A stretch of DNA of 64,000 bases from Hyphomicrobium_A sp963759735. Its GTDB lineage: Bacteria; Pseudomonadota; Alphaproteobacteria; Rhizobiales; Hyphomicrobiaceae. A model generated the notes under the pieces. It made no database searches, was not told the DNA's origin, and saw only the letters and a program-made list of their open reading frames with translations. Below, piece after piece: positions 18,433 to 26,572 of the stretch. The stretch is taken from contig CAVXAF010000007.1 in the NCBI GenBank assembly GCA_963759735.1, forward strand, positions 124,001 to 188,000, written 5' to 3'. Made by a program: the position numbers and the translations under genes. Each line of letters opens with the position of its first letter. Position 1 is the stretch's first letter.

Positions 18433-19143
18433 ATGAACGAGCACACCGTAAAGTCGTACGAAGAAGAGCTGGCGCTGCTCGACAAGAAGATCGCCCAGAT
18501 GGGCGGCCTCGCCGAGCAGCTGCTCGGACAGTCGCTCGGCGCCATGGAAAAGCGCGATCCCAAACTCGCCGAAGAGGTCGTGCTGGCCGACCGGCAGATC
18601 GACAACCTCGAGCGCGAGATCGAGGAACAGGTGATCTCCATGGTCGCTCGTCGCCAGCCGATGGCCGACGATTTGCGCCACATCATGGGCGCGCTGCGCA
18701 TCACGACAGATCTGGAGCGCATCGGCGACCTTGCCAAGAACATCGCCAAGCGGGCTTTGGCCATTGCCGATGAATCGCACCCCAAGCCGCTGATGTCGGG
18801 CATCCGCCATATGGTGGAGCTGGCACTGCATCAGTTGAAGGAAGTGCTCGACGCCTACGCCGAGCGCGATGCCGACAAGGCGCTCGCCGTCTGGCGCGAG
18901 GATGCCCAGATCGATGCCATGTACAATTCGCTGTTCCGCGAACTGCTGACCTACATGATGGAGGATCCGCGCAATATCGGCATCTCCACGCATCTGCTGT
19001 TCGGCGCCAAGAACGTCGAGCGGGTCGGCGACCACACCACCAACATCGCTGAAACGGTGCACTTCCTGGTGCGCGGTTTCAACATCGCCGATGATCGCCC
19101 CAAGGACGATCAGACCAGCTCGACGCTGATTTCCGGCAACTGA
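18433..19143 (+). CDS. phoU: PhoU phosphate signalling protein
   Basis: A 236-residue, all-helical protein made of two PhoU repeats. Acidic metal-binding motifs are visible (LERIGDLAKNIAKRA and VERVGDHTTNIAETVHF, each E-R-x-G-D-x-x-x-N). PhoU links Pst transport activity to PhoR and keeps the Pho regulon off in high phosphate. The start at 18433 has GGAGAG upstream; a longer frame begins at 18367. Its frame is intact. It sits in the order pstB-phoU-phoB. Confidence 0.95.
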   Translation: MNEHTVKSYEEELALLDKKIAQMGGLAEQLLGQSLGAMEKRDPKLAEEVVLADRQIDNLEREIEEQVISMVARRQPMADDLRHIMGALRITTDLERIGDLAKNIAKRALAIADESHPKPLMSGIRHMVELALHQLKEVLDAYAERDADKALAVWREDAQIDAMYNSLFRELLTYMMEDPRNIGISTHLLFGAKNVERVGDHTTNIAETVHFLVRGFNIADDRPKDDQTSSTLISGN

Positions 19144-19167
19144 CCTTAAGGAGGCAGGGCGATCGGC

Positions 19168-19854
19168 ATGTCCGCAAAGGTTCTCATCGTCGAGGACGAG
19201 GCTCCGCTGGCGGAGATGCTCCGCTATAATCTCGAGGCGGAAGGCTTTCGCGTCGCGCATGCCGAGACGGGAGAGGAAGCGCTCATCCTGCTGGAGGAAG
19301 AGCGCCCCGACCTCGTCGTCCTCGACTGGATGCTACCGGGCGTGTCCGGCATCGAGCTGTGCCGGCGCCTGCGCTCCAAATCGGACTCGCGCAACGTATC
19401 GATCCTGATGCTGACGGCACGCGGGGAGGAAAGCGACCGCATCCGCGGCCTGTCGACCGGCGCCGATGATTATGTCGTCAAGCCGTTCTCGCTGCCCGAG
19501 CTCATGGCGCGTGTGAAGGCCATCCTGCGCCGCTCCTCGCCCGATCGCATCGCCGAGGTGCTGAAGATCGGCGACATCGAGCTCGACCGCGCCGCCCATC
19601 GCGTGATGCGCGGACTGCGGCAGGTGCGGCTCGGCCCGACCGAGTTCCGTCTGCTCGAGTTTCTCATGGAGAGTCCCGGACGCGTGCTGTCGCGCACTCA
19701 GCTGCTCGACGGCGTATGGGGCCGCGATGCCTTCGTCGACGAGCGCACGGTCGATGTGCACATCGGCCGGCTTCGCAAGGCGCTGATCCGCGGCAACGAA
19801 CGCGATCCGATACGCACGGTGCGCTCGGCCGGCTACGTATTCGGCGACGCCTGA
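19168..19854 (+). CDS. phoB: PhoB phosphate regulon response regulator
   Basis: A 228-residue OmpR/PhoB-type regulator. The receiver has the acidic pair in IVEDEAPL, the phosphoacceptor Asp in VVLDWMLPG, Thr in MLTARG and Lys in VVKPFSLPEL. The winged-helix domain contains RLGPTEFRLLEFLMESPGRVLSR and VDVHIGRLRKAL. AAGGAGG precedes the ATG. It activates genes bearing Pho boxes. A strong hairpin follows the stop. With phoR it completes a two-component system flanking the transporter genes. Confidence 0.95.
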   Translation: MSAKVLIVEDEAPLAEMLRYNLEAEGFRVAHAETGEEALILLEEERPDLVVLDWMLPGVSGIELCRRLRSKSDSRNVSILMLTARGEESDRIRGLSTGADDYVVKPFSLPELMARVKAILRRSSPDRIAEVLKIGDIELDRAAHRVMRGLRQVRLGPTEFRLLEFLMESPGRVLSRTQLLDGVWGRDAFVDERTVDVHIGRLRKALIRGNERDPIRTVRSAGYVFGDA

Positions 19855-19875
19855 CGCACTTGCCTCGCAAAAAGA

Positions 19876-19902
19876 AACGCCGGGCGATAAACCCGGCGTT
19901 TT
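19876..19902. terminator. Rho-independent terminator between phoB and gcrA
   Basis: A perfect 9-bp stem (AACGCCGGG / CCCGGCGTT) with a 7-base AT-rich loop, followed by TTTT on the plus strand and preceded by A-rich sequence. It can serve both convergent genes. Confidence 0.85.
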
Positions 19903-19935
19903 GGCTAGTGCGGTGATGCTCGCGATGTCCGCTCT

Positions 19936-20484
19936 TCAGGCGGTTTCTTTGCGCGGAATGGAAATGTCGAGCGGGCCGGCACGGACCACTTCGACCAGCT
20001 CGCGCTCGCGCCGACGCGTCTGCGGCGGCTGGAAGGCACGTCGAGCGTGGAATTCGCAGTAGGGCAGGCCGGGAACCTTGTCCTTGCCGCAGAAATGGAA
20101 GTCGGCCATCTGCGGATCGCCAATCGGCCAGCGGCAGCTGCACTCGACCAGCGTCTGGATGGTTTTGCGTTCGGCGAGGGGAATGATCATCTCCTCGACC
20201 ATCGGCACATAGACTTCCTGCTGCTCTTGGTAGAGCGCGCGGAAGGCGGGATTGCCGGTCGCCGCGAACCGGGCTTTGGCCATGCGCTTGGAGGCCATGC
20301 GCGGGCGTGGGCGGTGGCTCTTCATGCGCGATGTTGTGGCGCGCCCGGAAAGGCCGAGCCGGTGAACTTTGCCGATTACGGCATTACGAGTGACACTGCC
20401 GAGCCGCCCGGCGATCTGGCTTGCACTCAAGCCCTCTCCCCAAAGCTTCTTCAACAGCTCCACGCGTTCATCCGTCCAAGCCAT
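19936..20484 (-). CDS. gcrA: GcrA cell cycle regulator
   Basis: A 182-residue GcrA. The N-terminal DNA-binding domain is diagnostic: MAWTDERVELLKKLW, then GLSASQIAGRLG and TRNAVIGKVHRLGLSGR. The C-terminal part has the cysteine-containing CSCRWPIGDP and FCGKDKVPGLPYCEFHARRA, conserved in the family. In Caulobacter GcrA binds sigma-70 and acts at promoters carrying methylated GANTC sites made by CcrM. The start at 20484 begins the conserved WTDERV block and has GGGAG upstream; a longer frame adds 16 unlikely residues. It marks the organism as an alphaproteobacterium. Confidence 0.95.
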   Translation of the reverse strand: MAWTDERVELLKKLWGEGLSASQIAGRLGSVTRNAVIGKVHRLGLSGRATTSRMKSHRPRPRMASKRMAKARFAATGNPAFRALYQEQQEVYVPMVEEMIIPLAERKTIQTLVECSCRWPIGDPQMADFHFCGKDKVPGLPYCEFHARRAFQPPQTRRRERELVEVVRAGPLDISIPRKETA

Positions 20485-21027
20485 AAAGTTTCGCTCCCTG
20501 AGCATCAGGGGCGCGCGCAACAGAGCGCACACCGATTGACAATCGGGACAGGCAAGGACGCGGCGCGGAGCGTGCGATGACGCTACGACGTACGCGACAA
20601 GCCATTGCCTGGCCGGTTACGGGACGCTGTACTGGGATGACGCGAACTGAAGACGCTTGACGCCAAGCGCATATTCGACAGGGCGAGCAACTGCTTCGCC
20701 GATGCGCGTCGGGCTACTCTGGCGAGATATCCGCGATTAACGCGAGACCTCGTGCCGCGACGAAGGGAAACCTACAACAGGCTGAATTGGGCCTACAAGA
20801 ACTGACAGCCCATGCCCGGGGCATCGTTCGCGGCGGGTGGTATATTCGCAACATGCAATGCCACACGCAGTGGCTCAATTGCCGATGGTTGCTGGCGCGG
20901 TTGCGGCCGCCGTCGAGCCGGTGCGCAGGTCCATCCCCAGGTGTTCGACTGAACATCGACGATTGACCGGCAGCCCGGTGCCGAGCGCGCACAGTCGTGC
21001 CGCGCCCTCGCAATCACACCCAATCCG
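20485..21027. other. Gene-free stretch between gcrA and argD
   Basis: About 540 bases without a convincing gene on either strand. It contains the perfect palindrome CCGATTG-A-CAATCGG at 20532-20546, in the gcrA 5' region, and a short GC palindrome (ATGCCC-G-GGGCAT) near 20812-20824. I found no tRNA, 6S, SRP or tmRNA signature. A small RNA ending at the hairpin at 21069-21093 is possible. Confidence 0.45.
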
Positions 21028-21056
21028 TTGACATAAAAGCACCTCGCGCGTATCTA
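21028..21056 (+). promoter_or_regulatory. Sigma-70-type promoter of argD
   Basis: TTGACA at 21028-21033 and TATCTA at 21051-21056, with an exact 17-base spacer. Transcription would begin at about 21063, giving argD a leader of about 70 bases. Confidence 0.7.
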
Positions 21057-21068
21057 CAGCCCTTCCAG

Positions 21069-21093
21069 GGCCGCCGCGGAGGTGGCCTTTTTT
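21069..21093 (+). terminator. Terminator-like hairpin in the argD leader
   Basis: GGCCGCC / GGTGGCC forms a 7-bp stem with one G-U pair and a 5-base loop, followed directly by six T. It lies only about six bases after the predicted argD start site, so it may instead end a transcript that starts further upstream. Confidence 0.6.
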
Positions 21094-21133
21094 GATTTCA
21101 GCGACGCTTCGCTGCTTGAGGGTGGGCTGACCG

Positions 21134-22375
21134 ATGTCCGCATCCCTGGCGGCCTCGGAAACCTCAACCAAGGCCGATGCCGCTACAACCGGCCCTTCGC
21201 CGGCTGTTATGGCCACCTATGCGCGCCAGAACCTCGTTTTTGAACGGGGCGAAGGGGCATGGCTCGTCACCGCAGCAGGCGACCGCTATCTCGACTTCGC
21301 CTCCGGCATCGCCGTCAATGTGCTGGGCCATGCGCATCCGCGCCTCGTCGCGGCGCTGACCGAGCAGGCCGGCAAGCTCTGGCACACGTCGAACCTGTAC
21401 CGGGTCGAAGGCCAGGAACGGCTTGCCGAGCGGCTGGTCGCCACGACCTTCGCCGACAAGGTGTTCTTCTGCAATTCGGGCGCGGAAGCCTGCGAGGCGG
21501 CGATCAAGGCCGCGCGGCGCTATCAGTTCGTCAGCGGCAACCCGCAGCGCTGGCGCATCATCACCTATAGCGGCGCTTTCCATGGCCGCACGCTGGCCAC
21601 CATCGCCGCCGGGGGCAACCCGCGCTACCTGGAAGGCTTCGGGCCACCCGTCGAGGGTTTCGATCAGGTGCCGTTCGGTGATCTTGCGGCCACCGAGCAG
21701 GCGATCGGGCCGGAGACGGCCGCGATCATGATCGAGCCGGTGCAGGGCGAGGGCGGGGTCAACGTCGCAAGCGCGGAGTTCCTTCAGGCTCTGCGGGCCC
21801 TGTGCGACAAGCACGGCCTGTTGCTGGTGTTCGACGAAGTCCAGTGCGGCATGGGCCGCTCCGGCAAGCTGTTCTCCTATGAGTGGACCGGCATCACGCC
21901 CGACCTCATGCCCATCGCCAAGGGCATCGGCGGAGGCTTCCCGCTCGGGGCGCTGCTCGCCACCGCGGATGCGGCCAAAGGATTGAGCGCCGGTACGCAC
22001 GGCTCGACCTTCGGCGGCAATCCACTGGCCACTGCCGTCGGCTATGCCGTGCTCGATGCCGTGCTCGAGCCCGGCTTCCTCGATGGCGTGCAGCAAAAGA
22101 CGCTGCGCCTAAAGCAGGCGCTGGCGGCGGTGAAGGATGCGCATCCCGACCTCGTCGAAGAGGTGCGCGGCCAAGGACTGCTGACAGGCATCAAGGTGAA
22201 GGTGGCGCCGGCCGAAGTGGTCAAGGCGGCGCTCGGCGAGAACCTGCTCGTTGCCGGCGCCAGCGACAACGTCGTGCGCCTGCTGCCGCCGCTCAATATT
22301 GCCGACGAAGAGATTGCCGAGGCGACGCATCGCCTGTCGCGTGCGCTCACCCGCGTCTCGGCCCCCACCAAGTGA
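21134..22375 (+). CDS. argD: Acetylornithine aminotransferase
   Basis: A 413-residue class III PLP aminotransferase. It has GNPRYLEGFGP, the PLP-binding FCNSGAEACEAAIKAAR, VFDEVQCGMGR and the Schiff-base lysine in PIAKGIGGGFPLG, with THGSTFGGNPLA near the end. It converts N-acetylglutamate semialdehyde to N-acetylornithine in arginine synthesis and may also serve the diaminopimelate step. It is followed 29 bases on by argF and then hslO, the usual order in Hyphomicrobiales. The start at 21134 gives a short unconserved leader; ATG 21209 (MATYARQNL) is a possible alternative. Confidence 0.95.
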   Translation: MSASLAASETSTKADAATTGPSPAVMATYARQNLVFERGEGAWLVTAAGDRYLDFASGIAVNVLGHAHPRLVAALTEQAGKLWHTSNLYRVEGQERLAERLVATTFADKVFFCNSGAEACEAAIKAARRYQFVSGNPQRWRIITYSGAFHGRTLATIAAGGNPRYLEGFGPPVEGFDQVPFGDLAATEQAIGPETAAIMIEPVQGEGGVNVASAEFLQALRALCDKHGLLLVFDEVQCGMGRSGKLFSYEWTGITPDLMPIAKGIGGGFPLGALLATADAAKGLSAGTHGSTFGGNPLATAVGYAVLDAVLEPGFLDGVQQKTLRLKQALAAVKDAHPDLVEEVRGQGLLTGIKVKVAPAEVVKAALGENLLVAGASDNVVRLLPPLNIADEEIAEATHRLSRALTRVSAPTK

Positions 22376-22404
22376 AACCCAATTTTCTAGCCGGCCGGAG
22401 CGCC

Positions 22405-23352
22405 ATGGCCACCAAATCGCCAATCACACCGCAACCGAGGCATTTCCTCGATCTCGATGCACTCGACGCGCCGACCTTGCGCAAGATCCTCGACATGGCG
22501 CACGCCATGAAGAAGGCCGGCAAGAAGACGCCGGCCAAATTCAAGCCGCCCGGTATCGACGAGGCGACGCTGGCGATGATCTTCGAGAAGCCATCGACGC
22601 GCACGCGGGTGTCGTTCGACATCGCCATGCGCCAGCTCGGCGGGCAGACGCTGTCGCTCAACAATACCGACCTGCAGCTCGGGCGCGGCGAGTCCATCGC
22701 CGATACGGCGCGCGTGCTGTCGCGCTATGTCGACGCCATCATGATCCGCGCCAATTCGCACGACACGCTGGACGAACTGGCGCGCCATGCCACGATCCCG
22801 GTGATCAACGGCCTGACCGACAAGAGCCACCCCTGCCAGGTGATGGCCGACATCATGACCTTCGAGGAGCACAAGGGGCCCATCAAAGGTCACGCGGTTG
22901 CCTGGGTTGGTGACGGCAACAACGTCGCCGTATCGTGGATGCACGCCGCCGTGCGTTTCGGTTTCGAACTGCGCATCGCCTGCCCGGACGAGCTGCGCCC
23001 CGAAGCCGCGGCGATAGACTGGGTGGAGCGCGAGAAGGGCGCCGTCACCTACGGCAGCAACGCCGCCAAGGCGGTGAGCGGGGTCGATTGCGTCGTCACC
23101 GATACCTGGGTGTCTATGGGACAGACCGATGCTCCCCGCCGCAAGAAGATGCTCGAGCCGTTCGCCGTCGACGCGCGCCTGATGAGCAAGGCTGCCCAGG
23201 GCGCCATCTTCATGCATTGCCTCCCCGCCTATCGCGGCAAGGAGGTGACCGAGGATGTCATCGACGGCGCGCAGTCGGTGGTGTTCGACGAGGCCGAGAA
23301 CCGCCTGCACGCGCAGAAGGCGATCCTCGCCTGGTGCCTCGGAGCAGCTTGA
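22405..23352 (+). CDS. argF: Ornithine carbamoyltransferase
   Basis: A 315-residue OTC. The carbamoyl phosphate loop reads FEKPSTRTRVSF, with the second substrate motifs SHPCQVMAD (HPxQ) and MHCLPAYRGKEV (HCLP). It forms citrulline from ornithine and carbamoyl phosphate. The ATG at 22405 has a CGGAG site. Its stop overlaps the hslO start by one base (TGATG), so the two are coupled. Confidence 0.96.
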   Translation: MATKSPITPQPRHFLDLDALDAPTLRKILDMAHAMKKAGKKTPAKFKPPGIDEATLAMIFEKPSTRTRVSFDIAMRQLGGQTLSLNNTDLQLGRGESIADTARVLSRYVDAIMIRANSHDTLDELARHATIPVINGLTDKSHPCQVMADIMTFEEHKGPIKGHAVAWVGDGNNVAVSWMHAAVRFGFELRIACPDELRPEAAAIDWVEREKGAVTYGSNAAKAVSGVDCVVTDTWVSMGQTDAPRRKKMLEPFAVDARLMSKAAQGAIFMHCLPAYRGKEVTEDVIDGAQSVVFDEAENRLHAQKAILAWCLGAA

Positions 23353-24320
23353 TGGCGGATGCGGCAGCGACAGCGCCGACGCGTAAGGCACCCAACGACG
23401 ACATCGTGCTGCCGTTCCGCACGGTGCGCTCGGGCGTCATCGGTCGGCTGGTGCGTCTAGGGCCCGCCGTCGATGAGATCCTATCGCACCATGCCGCCCC
23501 AACCGTCGTGTCGCAGGCTCTCGGCGAGGCGGTGGCGCTGACGGCCATGCTGGGCACCGCGCTCAAGATCGACGGCAAGTTGACCCTGCAGACCAAGACC
23601 GACGGGCTGCTCGACTTTCTCGTCGTCAGCTATGAGCCGCCGGGGCGACTGCGCGCCTACGCCCGTTATGACAAGAAGCGTGTTCCTTCCGACGCGGAGA
23701 TCGAGCAGAGCGAGCTGTTGGGCGGGGGACATCTCGCCATCACCATCGATCCCGGCGAGGACATGGAGCGCTACCAGGGCATCGTCGCGCTCGATGGAGA
23801 AGGCATCGGCGATGCCGCTCTGGGTTATTTCCACCAGTCCGAGCAGCTTCCATCGTTCCTGCGGCTGGCGGTGGCCCGGCACTATACGGCCGGTGAAAAC
23901 GGCGCGCCGGGACGCTGGCAGTGGCGTGCGGGCGGCCTGATGATCCAGCACCTGGCCAGTGAAGGCGGCATCGAGGACGCCGAGTCCTTGGACGAGGATA
24001 CGCTCGACGAAGAAGACGACGACGACGCGTGGGAGCGCACGCGCATCCTCGCGTCGACGGTCGAGGATCACGAGTTGCTCGATCCGACCCTGCCGCCCGA
24101 CCGGCTGCTCTATCGGTTGTTTCACGAGGAAGGCGTTCGCGCCTTCCCCGTTGCGCCCATCGAGGCCTACTGCCGCTGCTCGCGCGAGCGCGTGGCGGCA
24201 TTCCTGACGAGCTTCGGCGCTGCCGAACTGGCCGACATGCGCGAGCCGGACGGGTCGATCAGCGTCACGTGCGAATTCTGCACCAAGATGTACAAGTTCG
24301 CACCCGACGAGATCGCCTAG
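23352..24320 (+). CDS. hslO: Redox-regulated chaperone Hsp33
   Basis: A 322-residue Hsp33. The zinc site is complete: CxC in YCRCSRERV and CxxC in CEFCTKMY near the C-terminus. The core includes GEAVALTAML and GRLRAYARYD. An acidic insert (EDAESLDEDTLDEEDDDD) follows the core; such inserts are seen in alphaproteobacterial members. The chaperone is switched on by cysteine oxidation and unfolding under oxidative stress. It is coupled to argF. Confidence 0.94.
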   Translation: MADAAATAPTRKAPNDDIVLPFRTVRSGVIGRLVRLGPAVDEILSHHAAPTVVSQALGEAVALTAMLGTALKIDGKLTLQTKTDGLLDFLVVSYEPPGRLRAYARYDKKRVPSDAEIEQSELLGGGHLAITIDPGEDMERYQGIVALDGEGIGDAALGYFHQSEQLPSFLRLAVARHYTAGENGAPGRWQWRAGGLMIQHLASEGGIEDAESLDEDTLDEEDDDDAWERTRILASTVEDHELLDPTLPPDRLLYRLFHEEGVRAFPVAPIEAYCRCSRERVAAFLTSFGAAELADMREPDGSISVTCEFCTKMYKFAPDEIA

Positions 24321-24323
24321 CCG

Positions 24324-24707
24324 CTACTTCAGCGTCGTCAGAAAATCGACGATCTTCTTGCGCTCGCCGGCGTCTGCAATGCCGCCGTAGGGCTTCATGG
24401 CATTGCCATTCACCACCGCTTCGGGATTGGCGATGAACTGGTCGAGGTTCGCCGTGTCCCAGGTGATGCCTGAGTTCTTCATCGCGGGCGAAAACTGGAA
24501 GCCCTCGACGGATCCGGCCTTGCGCCCGACGATGCCGTGCAGCGTTGGGCCAAGCCTGTTGTCGTCCGGCTTGAACGAGTGGCAGGTGCGGCAGGCGTTG
24601 TTGAAGGCCATCATGCCGTCGCCTTCCTCTTGCGCTTCCGCAGGCACTAGGAATGCAAACAAAGACAAGGTGCTGAAAGTAGTTGCGCGCAATCCGGGCC
24701 GGTTCAC
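24324..24707 (-). CDS. Class I c-type cytochrome
   Basis: A 127-residue secreted cytochrome c. A signal peptide ends around FLVPAEAQ. The haem site is C39-R-T-C42-H43, and Met104 in NAMKPYGG is the likely sixth ligand; GPTLHGIVGRKAG matches mitochondrial-type cytochrome c/cycM. GTG at 24707 is taken as start because GGAGG stands about six bases upstream. It would carry electrons in the periplasm. It converges with hslO with three bases between stops. Confidence 0.92.
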   Translation of the reverse strand: MNRPGLRATTFSTLSLFAFLVPAEAQEEGDGMMAFNNACRTCHSFKPDDNRLGPTLHGIVGRKAGSVEGFQFSPAMKNSGITWDTANLDQFIANPEAVVNGNAMKPYGGIADAGERKKIVDFLTTLK

Positions 24708-24821
24708 AGCGAGCCTCCATTTTTTGCTTACTTAATCCGACGCGGTAATAAGTCGGCGCGCGTGCCGAAAGTTCCCGTGGAGGTACGTCGTTGCGATGAA
24801 GTAGCTGTGGACGCTCGCGGC

Positions 24822-25998
24822 TCAGCGCACCGCGGCGCCGTGCTCGGCCCAATCGCCGAGGCGCGCGAGGAAGGCGCTGCACTTGTCGATCTGATCCTTG
24901 GCGATCCACTCGTCGGCGGTGTGCGCCTGGGCGATGTCGCCCGGACCGATGACGACCGAGGGCGAGCCGGCAGTCTGGAAGAGGCCGGCCTCGGTGGCGT
25001 AGGAGACGGCGTGCGTCTCGTTCTGTCCGGCGAGGTTGAGCGCCAGCGCGACGGCCTCGGAAGCCGGACCGGCGGCGAACGGGGGCACCTGGTTGGCGAT
25101 GGATACGTCGATCGCTGCCTCGGGGGCGACGCGGCGCATTTCCGGCAGGCAGACATCGGCGGCGAAGGCGCGCACGCGGCGGTCGATGGCGGCGATGTCG
25201 ATGCCGGGAATCGCGCGCACGTCGAAGTCCATGCGGCACGACACCGGTACGATGTTGGTCGCCGTGCCGCCGTCGATGCGCGTGACCTGCAACGTGGCGT
25301 AGGGCGGATCAAAGCGGGCGTCCTGCGGACGCAGCTTCAGCTCGTGCTCGAGGTCGGCGAGCTCGCGCAACAACTTGCCGGCGATGGTGATGGCGTTGAC
25401 GCCGAGCGGCGCCATGCTGGAGTGCGCGGCGCGACCCTTGATGTCGATGCGCCAGCGCACCGGCCCCTTGTGGCTGTCGACGACGCACATCGACGTCGGC
25501 TCGCCGACAAACACCATGCGCGGCTTGACGAGCCGCTTGCCGAACTCGGCGATCATCGGGCGCACGCCGAGGCAGCCGATCTCCTCGTCGTAGGAGAACG
25601 CGAGGTGGATCGGCACGGCAAGCCTGCGGCGGCGATAGTCGGGCACCGCAGCCAGCACGCAGGCGAGAAATCCCTTCATGTCGGCGGTGCCGCGGCCGTA
25701 CAGGCGGCCGTCGCGCTCGGTGACGATGAATGGGTCGGACGTCCATTGCTGGCCTTCGACGGGGACGACATCGGTATGCCCCGAGAGCGCCACGCCGGAA
25801 ACGGCGGGCGGGCCGATGGTGGCGTACAGGCTGGCCTTGCTGCCCTCGGCGTTGGGCACGATGTGGCTGACGACGCCGTGCTGCAGCAGGTAGTCCTCGA
25901 TGAAGCGGACGAGCGGCAGGTTCGAGCGGTGGCTGGTGGTGTCGAACCCGACGAGCCGTGTCAGAGAGCTCCGTGGCCGAATAGCTCGCTCCCGACAT
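24822..25998 (-). CDS. argE: Acetylornithine deacetylase, frame broken near the start
   Basis: An M20 peptidase-family enzyme of about 390 residues. Metal ligands lie in LSGHTDVVPV, GTADMKGF and SYDEEIGCLG; the dimer domain has GRAAHSSMAPLGVNAI. It removes the acetyl group from N-acetylornithine. The ORF has no usable start codon near its natural N-terminus: an ATG at 25998 (MSGASYSATEL) is one frame away, and dropping one base in the GAGCTCTCTG run near 25965 joins it to LTRLVGFDTTS. I therefore annotate the start at 25998 across a one-base shift. apaG lies directly upstream. Confidence 0.88.
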
Positions 25999-26008
25999 CG
26001 CTGACCTG

Positions 26009-26401
26009 CTAGTTGACGCTGCGCACGACGAATGGGCTGTCGAGGGAGAAGGCGGGAATGGCGACGTCGAACAGATCGCCCTTCGCGTCGGTCATCTGGT
26101 AGCTGCCGACCATGATGCCCGAGGGCGTGCGCAGCGGGCATCCGGAGGTGTAGCTGTAGGACGCGCCGGGCTGGATGACCGGGGTTTCGCCGACGACGCC
26201 GGGGCCGCGCACTTCCTGCGTGTTGCCGCCCCCGTCGGTGATCTGCCACAGCCGCGAGCGCAGCTGCACCGTCTCGTCGCTCTCGTTGGCGATGTCGATG
26301 GTGTAGGCCCAGAAGAATTCGCTCTCCTCGGGGGACGACTGCTCTTCCAAGTATTGCGGGGTAACGCGGATGCGGATGCCGCGAGTCACAGCTTCGTACA
26401 T
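26009..26401 (-). CDS. apaG: ApaG (Co2+/Mg2+ efflux family) protein
   Basis: A 130-residue, single-domain beta-sandwich protein. It has the family blocks ITVTPQYLEEQS-like (IRVTPQYLEEQSSP), FWAYTIDIANES, QLRSRLWQITDGGG, VRGPGVVGETPVI and the SGCPLRTPSGIMVGSYQM signature. The fold is fibronectin-III-like. The name comes from cobalt-related phenotypes, but its molecular role is not settled. It lies 10 bases upstream of argE on the same strand. Confidence 0.95.
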   Translation of the reverse strand: MYEAVTRGIRIRVTPQYLEEQSSPEESEFFWAYTIDIANESDETVQLRSRLWQITDGGGNTQEVRGPGVVGETPVIQPGASYSYTSGCPLRTPSGIMVGSYQMTDAKGDLFDVAIPAFSLDSPFVVRSVN

Positions 26402-26572
26402 TGCCCTAGTGTCCCGATTCCGAAGTTCGCCTAAGCGTGCTGCGGGATCCCCTGCCGATGACGATGGCGAAATTCTCGATCATCACATGTGTTCCTGGCG
26501 CCGTTGAACGCGGCGCAACATTGCCTGAGTCTAAGCGCCCCGCGCTGCGGGTCAATGTAGGGCGCGCCGTGA

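Noticed and set aside
20536..20564. TTGACA as a plus-strand promoter upstream of argD
   Set aside because: No -10 element at a 16-18 base spacing; the TTGACA is part of the palindrome at 20532-20546.
24726..24755. CCGAC...GTCGG repeat as an argE terminator
   Set aside because: The stem is only five pairs with a long loop; the T-rich run nearby is on the wrong side for argE.
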